Notes: a model not told the origin generated them from the sequence alone. A stretch of DNA of 64,000 bases from Sinosporangium album (GCF_900100605.1 NZ_FNCN01000022.1:1-64000), one strand, 5' to 3'. Shown: positions 27,401 through 36,052, counted from the first letter of the stretch. Made by a program: numbers and translations.

Positions 27401-29798
27401 AGAAGCGCACCGGCGCGGTGATCTGCTCGCGCAGCAGGGCCGCCGGGTCGTCACCCGCCGAAAGCGGCTCTCCGGTCACGGTGGAGATCAGGGTGCGCTG
27501 CGGCGGCGAGAATTGCACCTCGCCGAGGAACTCCTCCATGGCCTTGGCGCAGTCGGCCACCCAGGGCGAGTGGAACGCCCGCGACACCGGGAGCACGGTC
27601 GCCGCCAGCCCGCGGTCGGCCGCCCGCCGCGCCGCCACGGCGATGTCCTCGTCCGGTCCGGCCAGGACGTACGCCGAGGGCCCGTTGACGGCCGCCACCA
27701 CCAGGCCGGTTCCCTCCATGAGCCGTTCGGCGGCGTCGCCGTCGGCGGCCACGCTGATCATGCCGGTGCCCGGCCGGCCGAGCTCGCTCATGACCTGTCC
27801 GCGGTGCCGTACGAGTCTGCGCGCGTCCTTGGCGGACAGGCAGCCCGCCCACACCAGGCCCGCGATCTCGCCGAGGCTGTGGCCGATGGCCGCGCCCGCG
27901 TTGAGGCCGAGCCGGTCGAGGTAGCGCAGCGCCGACAGCGACGCGGCCAGGATCGCCGGCTGCGCGTCGGCCGTGTCGGCGACGCCGTCGCGGGAGCGGC
28001 CGTCGGGGCTGCGGACGGGGGCGCCCTGGCCGGGGAACAGGAGCGTGACCCGGCCCCGGACCTTCTCCCCAAGGTAGACGCCGGGTGCGGTGTCGAGCAC
28101 GCCGGGCTGGAGCCGCGCCAGACGGCCGACGGCCGCGGCGGCCCGCTCCGCGAGCTGCTCGGGGGTTCCCGCCACGATCGCCACGCGCAGCGGGCCGGTC
28201 GACGGCCGGGTGCCGAGCTCGCGGGCGAGGTCGATCATCTCGGCTTCCGACCAGTGCGCGGCCTGCGCGGCGATGCGGCGCAGCGTCGCCGCGGTGTTGT
28301 CGGCGGAGGTGCTGCCAGAGGTGCCGCCGGAGGTGTCGGCGGCGGAGACCGCGAACACCAGCGGGTTGTCCCGGGTCGGCAGCCGTTCGGGCATGACGCG
28401 GACGCGGGGAGCCGGGCCCCGCCGCTCGCTCCCCGGACCGGTCAGCACCATGTGGGCGTTGATGCCGCCGAACCCCATGGCGCTGACCCCGGCGTAGCGC
28501 CGGCCTCCCGGCCACGCCTCCGGCTCGGACGGCACGCGCAGCGGCGCGCCCGGGGCGGTGAGCAGCCGGTGCGGCCGTTCGCAGCCCGTCGTCGGCGGCA
28601 GAACTCCCGTGGCGACGCTCATCGCCGCCTTGATCAGACCGGCGACACCCGCCGCCGCCTTGGTGTGGCCGATGTTGGCCTTGACCGAGCCGAGCGCGAC
28701 GGGCGACGGCGGGCGGCCGAGAAGCCGCGCCAACGCCGTCAGCTCCGTCGTGTCGCCCAGCGCGGTGCCCGTGCCGTGCCCTTCGAACAGCCCCACCTCG
28801 TCGGGCGCGACGCCCGCGTGGGAGTAGGCGCGGCGCAGCGCCAGGAGCTGGCCGGCGACCTCCGGCCTGGTGATGCCGCCCCGGCCGTCGGACGACACGC
28901 CCCACCCGGCGATCTCCGCGTAGATCCGCAGGCCCTGCTCGCGGGCGTCGTCGGCGCGCATCAGCGCGACGATCCCGCATCCTTCGCCGGGCCAGAAGCC
29001 GTCGGAGCGCTCGTCGTACACGCGCATGCGTTCGGCGGCGAGCGCCCCCGCCTTCGCGAAGCCGACCAGTTCGAACGGGTCGAGGCTGATGTCGACGCCC
29101 CCGGCGAGGGCGAAGTCGGCGCCGCCCTCGCTCAACGTGCGGCACGCCGTGATCAGAGCGAGCAGGGACGACGCGCAGGCGCCGTCCACCGCGTAGCCGC
29201 CGCCCGCGAAGTCGAAGTGGTTGCAGATGCGGCCGGCGATGGTGTTCGACAGGCCGCCCGCCAGGCTCTCGTCCGACGTCTCGGGGAAGGGCGCCAGATA
29301 CTCGTGTTCCGCGCGCGACAGCACCCGCACGCCCGTCTCCACCGGCAGGTCCGCCAGCGCGGCGGCCAGCACGGCGCGGACGTACGGCCAGCGCAGCCGC
29401 ATGGACCGCGCCCGCGTCACCTCACCGGTCAGCGTGTTGCCCACCACCACGGCCACCCGCTCGCGGGGCAGGCCCGCCGCGTCGGGGAACCCGGAGTCGG
29501 CCAGCGCCCGCGCCGCCGTGTCGAGCGCCAGCCAGTGCGCGGGGTCGGTCACCCGGTGGACGGCGCCCGGGATGCGGTAGGCCGCCCGGTCGAACTCCCA
29601 GCCTTCGACGAGCGCCGCCCGCGTGCTGTAGGTGCGGTCGGTCGCGTTCCGGTCGGGGGAGTGGTAGTCCGAAAGATCCAGACGTTCCGCGGGAATCCTG
29701 CGGAAGGCCCGCCTGCGCCACAGCACGTTCTCCCAGAGGGCGGCCGGGTCGGGAGCGTCGGGATATGTGCACGCCATGCCGACGATCGCGATGTTCAC
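24417..29798 (-). CDS. Iterative enediyne polyketide synthase (PKSE)
   Basis: 1,793 residues, slightly shorter than the usual 1,900 or so. The domains are in family order. KS is at about 1-440, with Cys near 208 in VDGACASS plus EGHGTGT and NIGHTKAAAG. AT is at about 560-850 (GHSLGEIAG near 638). ACP is at about 910-980 (SDLSLSSLRV). KR is at about 1125-1330 (SGGGKGIG, SHYALAN). DH is at about 1370-1600 (YLDGHRVDGLAVLP). The C-terminal phosphopantetheinyl transferase is at about 1640-1793 (WNAVECLSKAG). All key residues are intact, so it should self-activate its ACP and build a C15-C16 polyene from malonyl units. GTG 29798 overlaps the UnbU stop. Nine- or ten-membered core type cannot be told. 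Confidence 0.96.
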   Translation of the reverse strand: MNIAIVGMACTYPDAPDPAALWENVLWRRRAFRRIPAERLDLSDYHSPDRNATDRTYSTRAALVEGWEFDRAAYRIPGAVHRVTDPAHWLALDTAARALADSGFPDAAGLPRERVAVVVGNTLTGEVTRARSMRLRWPYVRAVLAAALADLPVETGVRVLSRAEHEYLAPFPETSDESLAGGLSNTIAGRICNHFDFAGGGYAVDGACASSLLALITACRTLSEGGADFALAGGVDISLDPFELVGFAKAGALAAERMRVYDERSDGFWPGEGCGIVALMRADDAREQGLRIYAEIAGWGVSSDGRGGITRPEVAGQLLALRRAYSHAGVAPDEVGLFEGHGTGTALGDTTELTALARLLGRPPSPVALGSVKANIGHTKAAAGVAGLIKAAMSVATGVLPPTTGCERPHRLLTAPGAPLRVPSEPEAWPGGRRYAGVSAMGFGGINAHMVLTGPGSERRGPAPRVRVMPERLPTRDNPLVFAVSAADTSGGTSGSTSADNTAATLRRIAAQAAHWSEAEMIDLARELGTRPSTGPLRVAIVAGTPEQLAERAAAAVGRLARLQPGVLDTAPGVYLGEKVRGRVTLLFPGQGAPVRSPDGRSRDGVADTADAQPAILAASLSALRYLDRLGLNAGAAIGHSLGEIAGLVWAGCLSAKDARRLVRHRGQVMSELGRPGTGMISVAADGDAAERLMEGTGLVVAAVNGPSAYVLAGPDEDIAVAARRAADRGLAATVLPVSRAFHSPWVADCAKAMEEFLGEVQFSPPQRTLISTVTGEPLSAGDDPAALLREQITAPVRFWDAVTCVADDTDLYCEAGPGRTLSAMIAGVPAVSVDAFGRGGSAEAETAAALWAAGATTDLSVLYGDLPGRPIDIWRDRVFIANPCSRPSGRRAADAGGVPDEPHSEAAAYLPADEVLPLIVGLVAEAVELPSEAIAPRERLLSDLSLSSLRVAQLVAAAARAAGRQPPVAPLLMADASIAEMAEVIAELPPLTGDNDTSGLPVPGVAHWVRCFAETAYPDHTQRRGQARAHVFPARRAPADQPEGACEAAAGARRRLTVDDPLRQDEIARVVRAARKAVADGEGFGVVAESDALAGFVRSLHLEHPALFADDLRPERLPIALPGDGPLPVGAGDVVLVSGGGKGIGFACAAGLAEAAGCALALVGRASPEDDPALRANLAALTERGVRHAYAEADVADEAATARAVRTLTNALGPVTMLIHAAGVNRPAAFAELTDEEIAAHISPKVTGLLHLVAAASPKHIVTFGSVIGRYGMAGESHYALANGLMREQTRRLGGLNVDWTVWSGAGMGERLGVLESLTRSDVTAIPEREGVEVFLRLLRTPGLPPSVAVHGRLGERPVPCPGRGRFLNEVRVHYPGVELVADSVLSLATDTYLDGHRVDGLAVLPAVVAIEAMAQAAAVLAGRPLPEVTDLSFDRPVIVPDVGATAIRVCALRHESAIEVVLRSEESGYAVDHFRAVFPVAPSHAVADLSDTGVAFAGEPLADGDVYGELCFHTGRFRRVRRLTHVEPSACAGEIAGDHLGGWFGDTAPLLGSPGVTDATIHALQACVPHRQLLPVGAGRFTARPGGAQGDLRLRAAERHSGDGEYIWDVEAVDTRGNIVAAWSGLRLKDVGPLPRREPWPPGLLPVYLQRTAVALGLSPALRVSLDRPEVGGSRSYLDGHVLSVSSPATCDWERVGGAVPALGPGLSRLVNELQPRCDEPRDTVATRVWNAVECLSKAGLPPTAPLTVAGVFEGGWALLRSGSQLIASTVVRMRGVDEAVAVAIMAEGRG

Positions 29799-30748
29799 GG
29801 CCGCGCTCCCGTCAGCACCGGCTCGGCGGGCACCGCGGCGGCGGCCCTGCGGTAGCGCGCCAGTACGGCGAGGCCGGCGCCCCGGCCGATGCACACCAGC
29901 ACCAGGGCGAAGAACAGCCCGAACACGATGTGGAGCTCGACCAGCAGCCCGTACACCGCCGCCACCGAGACACCGAACGCCACCTGGCCCAACGGCTTCC
30001 ACGGCGTGGTCCCCGGGTCGGTGATCATGTAGTTCGTGTAGAGGATGAACGCCACCCCCGTCATCGGGAGCAGCGCGCTGACCATCGACACGTCCGTGAA
30101 CAGGCCGCGCAGCACCGCCTGCGCCGCGAACCCGGCGAGCCAGCCGAGGATCAGCGGCAGCTTGCCGGTCAGCTTCGCGTTCAGCATCGTGCCGAGCACC
30201 AGCACCACCAGCGGCACCAGCGCGTCGATCGGCCCGCTCACCCACTCGGTGAACTGGTACGGCGGAGCGATGCTGACCCAGGGGAACAACACCAGGACGG
30301 CCGCGATGCCGAGGTTCGACGGGTTCAGGAAGTGCTTGCCGTTGACGCGGAAGACGTACTTGCTGCCGACGCCGACCACGACGGCGAGGACGGTGGGCAT
30401 GAGGTGGCTGTTGCCGTACAGCAGCATGGCGCAGGCCAGGCCGCCGATGTAGGACGGCAGGAAGAAGTCGACCGTCTCGCCGGGCCGCCCGCGGTAGCGG
30501 GCGGGCCTGCGGTGGGCCCACGCCTCGACCGTCTCCAGCACGAACTCGGTGAGCAGGCCGACCAGCACGCCGACCACGGGGGTGATGTAGGCCTGTTCGA
30601 AGCCGAGGACGGTGTGGCCGAGCACCGTCGCCAGCGTGATGGACCCCGCGAAGCGGCGGAGCGCCTTGCTGCGCTTCTGCTGCGGGGTGAGCCCCCGCTT
30701 CGCGGCGGCTACGGGCACGGGGGTCGTCGGCAGGGCGGTTGTGGTCAT
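29795..30748 (-). CDS. UnbU-like membrane protein (enediyne E5; RnfD/NqrB-related)
   Basis: 317 residues with about eight transmembrane helices, in the fold of RnfD/NqrB subunits: LNPSNLGIAAVLVLFPWVS, MTGVAFILYTNYMITDPGTTPW. Every known enediyne cluster has a homologue, yet its role is undetermined; flavin-linked electron transfer or transport is suspected from the NqrB relation. ATG 30748 overlaps the UnbV stop (ATGA), and its own stop overlaps the PKSE GTG, indicating translational coupling. Confidence 0.92.
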   Translation of the reverse strand: MTTTALPTTPVPVAAAKRGLTPQQKRSKALRRFAGSITLATVLGHTVLGFEQAYITPVVGVLVGLLTEFVLETVEAWAHRRPARYRGRPGETVDFFLPSYIGGLACAMLLYGNSHLMPTVLAVVVGVGSKYVFRVNGKHFLNPSNLGIAAVLVLFPWVSIAPPYQFTEWVSGPIDALVPLVVLVLGTMLNAKLTGKLPLILGWLAGFAAQAVLRGLFTDVSMVSALLPMTGVAFILYTNYMITDPGTTPWKPLGQVAFGVSVAAVYGLLVELHIVFGLFFALVLVCIGRGAGLAVLARYRRAAAAVPAEPVLTGARP

Positions 30749-32700
30749 CGGATCTCCACGGCGCGTCCGTCGCCGGTCAGCAGCACCTGGTGCCACCCCG
30801 GCGTGATCGAGGTCGAGGTGGTGCGGGCGACGCCGCAGGCGTCGCGCCACGACAGGGTGAGGGCGAAGGGCTCGGCGGTGGCGTGCTCGCCCAGGCCGAA
30901 CATCAGGTCGGGGGCCGACACGCCGTTGTGCCCGTTGGCGGGGTAGAGCTGGCGCGTCCGCGATGTACCGTCCGGCAGCTTCAGCGTGGCCGTCGCGCCG
31001 ATCGCCGGGCGCGTCCGGTTCTCGCCGGGCTGTGCCGTATCGGGCTGTGCCGTACCGGGCTGTGCCGTACCGGGTTGTGCCGTACTGGACTGTGCCGTGA
31101 CGCAGCCGCCCGCGGGAAGCCGCAGCCGCAGGCCCACGAAGGGGGCCGACGGGCCGGTGTTCCTGAACAGCACCGAGCGGCCCCACTGGTTGGCCACCGC
31201 GAAGTCCAGCCTGCCGTCGTCGTCCACGTCGCCCACCGCGAACGCCCTGCTCACCGCGTCGGTGCCGACCCCCGCCGCGGCGGCCACGTCGGTGTACCTG
31301 CCGTTCGGGTCCTTGCCGTCCCGGGCGAAGAACGAGTTGACGTCGCGGCCCGACAGGTCGTCGCCGGGCTTGAAGTTCGGCCACAGGGTCGGGTGGCCGA
31401 GGATCAGGTCGTTGGACATGGCCGCTTCCTGAAGCTGCGCCCAGCGGTTGACCCGCCCCCGCACGAAGCCGGTGGCGTGCATGATCTCGTCGTCGCCGTC
31501 GTTGTCGAAGTCGGCCGCCTTGACGTCCCACGTCCAGCCGGTACGGCTCAGCCCGAGCTCCTCGCTGCGGTCGTCGAACGGCGCGTGGCCGCCATGCATG
31601 CCGCCGGGCTTGGACATGAAGGCGAAGTTGCTCTCCTGAAGCGCGTACGGCTCGGTGATGTTGCTGACCAGGATGTCGGGCGCCTGGTCGCGGTTGAGGT
31701 CGGCGAAGGCGACACCCATGCCCTTGAACGAGTCGCTGCCCACCACCTTGGACTTGGGGGTGGTGAGGTGGCGGGTGCCCTTGGTCTCGTTGAACGCGAT
31801 GCGCCCGGGCGACGACACGTTCATCAGCAGCTTGTCCGGGCCGAAGTCGTTGGCGATGTACAGGTCGGGGCGGCCGTCGGAGTCGAGGTCCTGCGTGCCC
31901 ATGGCGAGCGTCCAGCCGTTCGCCACGCCGGCGGCGAACGCGTTCCCGACCTCCTCGAACCGGCCGTCGCCGAGCCCCCGGAAGAGCCGGTCCCTCCCGC
32001 CGTTCGAGGCGTTGGACATCGAGTCGTTCATGATGACGTCGCCGTGGTTCCCCGTCGGGTCGAGCACGCGCGCGCCTTCGGGGAAGTAGTTCCCGAAGAC
32101 CAGGTCGAGCCGCCCGTCCCCGTCGTAGTCGCCCATCGTCGCGGCGTTGGTGTTCCACACCTCAGGCTCGGCGGCCAGGCTCCGGTACTGGTAGGCCGCC
32201 GCCGACGGGCCCACCTTCGGCAGCCGCAGGAACAGCGCCGGCGACCGCCCCCAGTAGTAGACGACGACGTCCTGCCACCCGTCCTCGTTCAGGTCCGCGG
32301 GCAGGCATCCCATCGGCGCCTCGTACGGCTTGCGCTCCGGAGCGGCCAGCGTGAACGCCGCGTAGCGCTCCGCCGTACCGGGCGCGGGGCTCACGGTCAC
32401 GGTGTCGTGGCGCGGGTCGACCAGGCAGACGTCGTCCGACACGGTCGTGCCGTCCGCGTCGAACAGCGCCACCCCCGCGCCCACCGACGAGATCCACCCG
32501 CTGATCCGCGAGTAGGCCGGGGCGACCGGGCGCACCTTCGGGTCGCCCGGCGCGTCGGCCGGCCCGAGAGGTTCGGCCGAGAACGAGAACCGCTGCGCCA
32601 CCTCCGCCGCGTTGGACACGTCGGGGAGCCCGGTCAGCGACCAGGCTCCGACTGAAACGGCGACCGCGAGCGCCCCCGCCGCGTGTCGCCGTGCTCTCAT
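30745..32700 (-). CDS. UnbV-like secreted repeat protein (enediyne E4; ASPIC/UnbV family)
   Basis: 651 residues. A signal peptide (RARRHAAGALAVAVSVGAW) is followed by at least five VCBS/FG-GAP calcium-type repeats: DYDGDGRLDLVFGNY, DLDSDGRPDLYIANDFG, DLNRDQAPDILVSNI, DFDNDGDDE, DVDDDGRLDFAVANQ. The C-terminal ASPIC/UnbV domain spans the last 120 residues (IGATATLKLPDG, YPANGHNG). Its role in enediyne pathways is unknown. ATG 32700 is chosen; GTG 32712 with GGGGG upstream is equally possible. Five 15-bp repeats insert a GTAQP-type linker just before the ASPIC core. Confidence 0.93.
   Translation of the reverse strand: MRARRHAAGALAVAVSVGAWSLTGLPDVSNAAEVAQRFSFSAEPLGPADAPGDPKVRPVAPAYSRISGWISSVGAGVALFDADGTTVSDDVCLVDPRHDTVTVSPAPGTAERYAAFTLAAPERKPYEAPMGCLPADLNEDGWQDVVVYYWGRSPALFLRLPKVGPSAAAYQYRSLAAEPEVWNTNAATMGDYDGDGRLDLVFGNYFPEGARVLDPTGNHGDVIMNDSMSNASNGGRDRLFRGLGDGRFEEVGNAFAAGVANGWTLAMGTQDLDSDGRPDLYIANDFGPDKLLMNVSSPGRIAFNETKGTRHLTTPKSKVVGSDSFKGMGVAFADLNRDQAPDILVSNITEPYALQESNFAFMSKPGGMHGGHAPFDDRSEELGLSRTGWTWDVKAADFDNDGDDEIMHATGFVRGRVNRWAQLQEAAMSNDLILGHPTLWPNFKPGDDLSGRDVNSFFARDGKDPNGRYTDVAAAAGVGTDAVSRAFAVGDVDDDGRLDFAVANQWGRSVLFRNTGPSAPFVGLRLRLPAGGCVTAQSSTAQPGTAQPGTAQPDTAQPGENRTRPAIGATATLKLPDGTSRTRQLYPANGHNGVSAPDLMFGLGEHATAEPFALTLSWRDACGVARTTSTSITPGWHQVLLTGDGRAVEIR
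31026..31100. repeat. Five tandem 15-bp units inside the UnbV-like gene
   Basis: The plus-strand unit CGGGCTGTGCCGTAC repeats with one to four changes. On the coding strand it gives GTAQP-like pentapeptides, interrupting the family's normal spacing between the propeller and the ASPIC domain. Confidence 0.85.
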
Positions 32701-32801
32701 TGAACCCTTCACACTGCCCCCGTGATCGCAATGGTTGTGCGGTTCGCGCGGGCGGCCGAAGGGCGGCGATCGCCGTACGGCCGACCGGCGCGGACCGCGG
32801 G

Positions 32802-33872
32802 TCAGACGTCGGGACGGGTCTTGTCCCCGCGGGCCCACGCCCTGCGGATCCCCGCCCTCCATGCCTGGTAGTCGTCGTGGCTCGCGGGGCTCTCGCCCAG
32901 GGCCGCCAGGGACTCGTCGGCCCACGAGGCGGCCTCGTCGACCTCCACCCCGCACAGCACGGGGGCGGCCTCGGCCGTGTGCGGCGGGACGATCCCGGAC
33001 CGGATACGCGCGGAGCAGGCGAAGACGCCGCCCTGGGCGAGATGCGCGCGGCATCCGTCGGCAGCGGCGTGCGCCGCCAGGGCGGCGAGTCCCTCCGCGT
33101 CGCACTGGCCGGCGTAGGTGGAGGCCAGCCCCACCCCGCTCCACAGGTCCGCCCGTCGGCCGGGCGGGAACTCGGCGATCCGCGCCGCGACGTCGTCCGG
33201 GCCGGCGCACTCGTGGAACCAGAGCATGCGGCCGAGTCCTTGATCCACCAGTGCTCGGTGGGCGCGGCTCATCGTGCGCGGCCTGCGCTGCGCCCCCACG
33301 GTGGCGTCGGTGGCGAAGAAGCCCTGGTGGAAGCCGTATCCGTCGTGTGCGAGCCAGCGCAGCAGGGGGTGGGCCGTCTTGATGCCCCACATCGGCCGGG
33401 CGCGCATCCGGGCGTAGCCCCAGCCGATGCCCACGTGGACGAGATGCGGATAGCGGGCCGCCGGGCCGTTCAGCAGTTCGCGGACGTGACGGCCGCCGGT
33501 GAGGGTGACGAGGTCGAGTACGGCCGCCGCCATGCCCGCGCCCTCGAACGCGAACCCGCGGAGGTCCTCCCGGAAATCCTCGATCGTCTCGGTCCGGCGG
33601 GAGATGAGCGCGTTGAATCCGGAGAGGAATGACCTGCCCGCCTCTTCAAGACCGCTGCGCGCCTCCTGCGGCCGGAGCTTGAACCGCCGCAGGCCGAAGT
33701 CCGTCTGGCCCAGATCCTGCAGGAGGAACCTGCGCGGGCCGCGGACCGTCGGCTCCGCCCGCTCCACCGGGGGCGCCTGCCGGGCCCGCCTCGCCTGCTC
33801 CGCCGCGGTGCGCCCGTCCTCGGGCTCCCCCGCCGCCTCGACTCCGGTGCCCAACGCTTCCGTGCTGCCCAT
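32802..33872 (-). CDS. Enediyne E3/UnbL-like protein (DUF1702)
   Basis: 356 residues. Diagnostic DUF1702 segments are FLLQDLGQTDFGLRRF, FEGAGMAAAVLDLVT, HVGIGWGYARMR, YGFHQGFFATD and LWFHECAGPDDVAARI. The family is confined largely to enediyne gene sets and has no proven activity. ATG 33872 has GGGGG a few bases upstream. It is the first gene of the cassette; the gap to the UnbV-like gene is about 100 bases, the only uncoupled junction in the set. Confidence 0.93.
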   Translation of the reverse strand: MGSTEALGTGVEAAGEPEDGRTAAEQARRARQAPPVERAEPTVRGPRRFLLQDLGQTDFGLRRFKLRPQEARSGLEEAGRSFLSGFNALISRRTETIEDFREDLRGFAFEGAGMAAAVLDLVTLTGGRHVRELLNGPAARYPHLVHVGIGWGYARMRARPMWGIKTAHPLLRWLAHDGYGFHQGFFATDATVGAQRRPRTMSRAHRALVDQGLGRMLWFHECAGPDDVAARIAEFPPGRRADLWSGVGLASTYAGQCDAEGLAALAAHAAADGCRAHLAQGGVFACSARIRSGIVPPHTAEAAPVLCGVEVDEAASWADESLAALGESPASHDDYQAWRAGIRRAWARGDKTRPDV

Positions 33873-33906
33873 TCAACCCCCGACCAAGACCCTCGTGGCC
33901 AGGCCG

Positions 33907-33935
33907 AACGTAATGAGCCATACAGAGCGGATCAA
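33907..33935 (-). promoter_or_regulatory. Possible promoter of the enediyne cassette
   Basis: Reading toward the E3-like gene, TTGATC (33935-33930) is followed after exactly 17 bases by TACGTT (33912-33907), about 35 bases before the start codon. This fits a housekeeping-sigma promoter with a TAnnnT -10 element. It is predicted from pattern only. Confidence 0.35.
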
Positions 33936-34051
33936 GCACGCCGCTCATGCCTCTATGCAAAGAATGGGGATAAGACAGCCTGCTCAGGAGGCGCGCGGGG
34001 ATATGTCCGCGTGAAGGCTGGTGAATTGTCCGGATATAGACGTCGGCCGAG

Positions 34052-35269
34052 TCAGACGCGGCTCGGCGTCAGGTCGCAGCCGCACGCGCCCGGATCTGCC
34101 GCGCCGGTCGCGGCCCCGGTCGCGGCGCCGGCCGTGCCGACCGTGGCGCCGGTCGCGGTGCCGGCCGCGGCGCCGACTGTGCCGACTGTGCCGACTGCGT
34201 CCTGGCGGTCGTCGAGGCCGGCGTCCCGGAACAGGTCCGCCGCCCCGCTCGCGCCCGACAGGGCGTCGGCGGCCAGCACGACCGCGGCGGCGGTGTAGGC
34301 GGACTGCTCGTGGGGAAAGTGCCGCTCGTTCGCGAACTGCCAGCCGGTCCAGTACGACCCGTCCTCGTGGCGCAGGTGCTGCATGTCGGCGAACAGCGCG
34401 GTCGCGCGCTCCCGCTCCCCGATCGCCGCCAGCGTCAGCACCAGCTCACAGGTCTCCGCCCCGGTGACCCACGGCTGGTCGGCGACGCACCGGACACCCA
34501 GGCCCGGCTCCACGAACGCGCTCCACCCGGCGTCCAGCCGTTCCCGCGCCGCCGTGCCCCGGAGTGCGCCGCCGAGCACCGGGTAGTACCAGTCCATCGC
34601 GAACCTGCTCTTGTCGGCGAACGCCTCCGGGTGCGCCACCAGCACGTGGCGCAGCCGCGCCGCCGCGAGCTCCCAGTCGGGCTGCGGGTCGCCCACGCGC
34701 TCGGCGAGCAGTACGCCGCAGCGGAGCCCCTGATAGATCGACGAGCATCCGGTCAGCAGCGCATAGTCCGCGGCGGTGCCGTCCTCCCTGCGCTCCCACA
34801 CCACCTCGCCCCTGGCGGTCGCCAGGCCGACGACGAACTCCAGCGCCGACCGCACGGCTGGCCACATCAGCCGGGCGAACCCCTCGTCGCCCGTCACCAG
34901 CAGCTCGTGCCACACGCCCACCGCGATGTAGGCCGCGTGGTTGGACTCGCCGCCCTTCTCGGTCGCCCTGCCGCCGACCAGCTTCATCGGCCAGGAGCCG
35001 TCGGCGCGCTGGTGGCGCGCCAGCCAGGCGTAGCCGCGGCGGGCCTCGTCGCGCAGCCCCGCCACCGACATGGCCATCAGGCATTCCACGTGGTTCCACG
35101 CGTCGACGTGGCCGCCGGGCCATGGCACGCCGCCGTCGGCCTCCTGGACGGCCGCGATGCTGCCCGCCGTACGGACGACCTGCTCGGCCGTCAGCACCCC
35201 CGGCACCCCCGGCACCCCCGGCACCTCCGGCACCGGTTCAGGCGCCGGGCGCTGCCCCGCGGACGTCAC
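34052..35269 (-). CDS. Alpha/alpha-toroid protein (prenyltransferase/squalene-cyclase-repeat-like)
   Basis: 405 residues. Repeated helix-pair motifs are visible: AVQEADGGVPWPGG, HQRADGSWPMKL, LRHEDGSYWTGWQ. The Q-x-D-G-x-W motif is typical of prenyltransferase and squalene-cyclase barrels, but no DXDD cyclase motif is seen, so carbohydrate or unknown activity is more likely. It is coupled to the upstream methyltransferase by GTGA. The last 45 residues are a low-complexity Gly/Ala/Thr/Val tail from imperfect DNA repeats. Members commonly travel with a GT4 glycosyltransferase and methyltransferase, as here. Confidence 0.75.
   Translation of the reverse strand: MTSAGQRPAPEPVPEVPGVPGVPGVLTAEQVVRTAGSIAAVQEADGGVPWPGGHVDAWNHVECLMAMSVAGLRDEARRGYAWLARHQRADGSWPMKLVGGRATEKGGESNHAAYIAVGVWHELLVTGDEGFARLMWPAVRSALEFVVGLATARGEVVWERREDGTAADYALLTGCSSIYQGLRCGVLLAERVGDPQPDWELAAARLRHVLVAHPEAFADKSRFAMDWYYPVLGGALRGTAARERLDAGWSAFVEPGLGVRCVADQPWVTGAETCELVLTLAAIGERERATALFADMQHLRHEDGSYWTGWQFANERHFPHEQSAYTAAAVVLAADALSGASGAADLFRDAGLDDRQDAVGTVGTVGAAAGTATGATVGTAGAATGAATGAADPGACGCDLTPSRV
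34103..34202. repeat. Imperfect tandem repeats in the toroid-protein 3' end
   Basis: Units of 9-21 bases built from GCCGGTCGCGG, GTGCCGACTG and variants. On the coding strand they give GTVGTVG and GTATGATVG runs. The array lies in frame beyond the folded domain. Confidence 0.65.
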
Positions 35270-35979
35270 TTCGGCTTCCGGACGTACAGGACGACGCTCT
35301 TGCCGATCAGAGGGTTGAGCACCGCCTCGGCGGCGCGGGTCGCGGCCGGGCGCTTCATGATGTCCCAGACGAGGAGCCGGTGGTATGCCTTGGCCAGCGG
35401 GTTCTCGCCGTTGTCCACGCCGACCGCGCACTTGATCCACCAGTACGGCGAGTGCAACCCGTGGGCGTGGTGGTGCGGGCCGATCACCAGGCCGGTGGCC
35501 TTCAGCTTGGCCTTCAACTCCGCAAGCGTGTAAATGCGGATATGTCCGCCGGGGGCGGTGTGGTACTGCTCGGACAGCGCCCAGCAGATGCGTTCCGGCA
35601 GGAAGCTCGGCACCGTGACGGCGGCCGTCCCCCCGGGCCTGAGCACCCTGGCGATCTCGCGCATCGCCGCCATGTCATCGGGGATGTGCTCCAGCACCTC
35701 CGCGGCGATCACGTGGTCGAACGACCCGTCGGGGAACGGCATGTCGAGCGCGTCCCCCTTCACGGTCTCCCCGGTCGCCCCCTCGGGCACCTCCCCGGCC
35801 TCGCGCATCGCGGCGAACATGTTCGCCACCGTTTCCAGTTCGGCCACGTCCATGTCGAAGGCCACCACGTCCGCTCCCCGGCGCAGCACCTCGAAGGCGT
35901 GGCGGCCACCGCCGCACCCGAGGTCCAGAACCCGGTCGCCCGGTCCCACCGGCAGGCGGGCGAAATCGACGGTCAGCAC
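35266..35979 (-). CDS. Class I SAM-dependent methyltransferase (Methyltransf_11 type)
   Basis: 237 residues. Motif I is VLDLGCGGGRHAFEV, the acidic residue after strand 2 is in VAFDMDVAE, and post-motifs are GDALDMPFPDGSFDHVIAAEVLEHI and RVLRPGG. GTG 35979 is fixed by GGGAG seven bases upstream; a longer frame to 36090 lacks support. It is placed between the glycosyltransferase (73-base gap) and the toroid protein (overlapping). A sugar or polyprenyl-linked acceptor is a fair guess, no more. Confidence 0.85.
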   Translation of the reverse strand: MLTVDFARLPVGPGDRVLDLGCGGGRHAFEVLRRGADVVAFDMDVAELETVANMFAAMREAGEVPEGATGETVKGDALDMPFPDGSFDHVIAAEVLEHIPDDMAAMREIARVLRPGGTAAVTVPSFLPERICWALSEQYHTAPGGHIRIYTLAELKAKLKATGLVIGPHHHAHGLHSPYWWIKCAVGVDNGENPLAKAYHRLLVWDIMKRPAATRAAEAVLNPLIGKSVVLYVRKPK

Positions 35980-36052
35980 GTACTGCTCCCTGGTTCTCGG
36001 CGGAGGGCTGCGGAGGGCTCTGGACGGGATCGCGCGTCCGCGGGCTCGGTGC

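Noticed and set aside
24411-29855. Very long plus-strand open frame (about 1,800 codons) opposite the PKSE
   Set aside because: Antisense shadow caused by high GC third positions; composition is Arg/Gly/His-rich and no domain is recognisable.
30739-32655. Long plus-strand frame opposite the UnbV-like gene
   Set aside because: Shadow of the real minus-strand gene, which has clear repeats and signal peptide.
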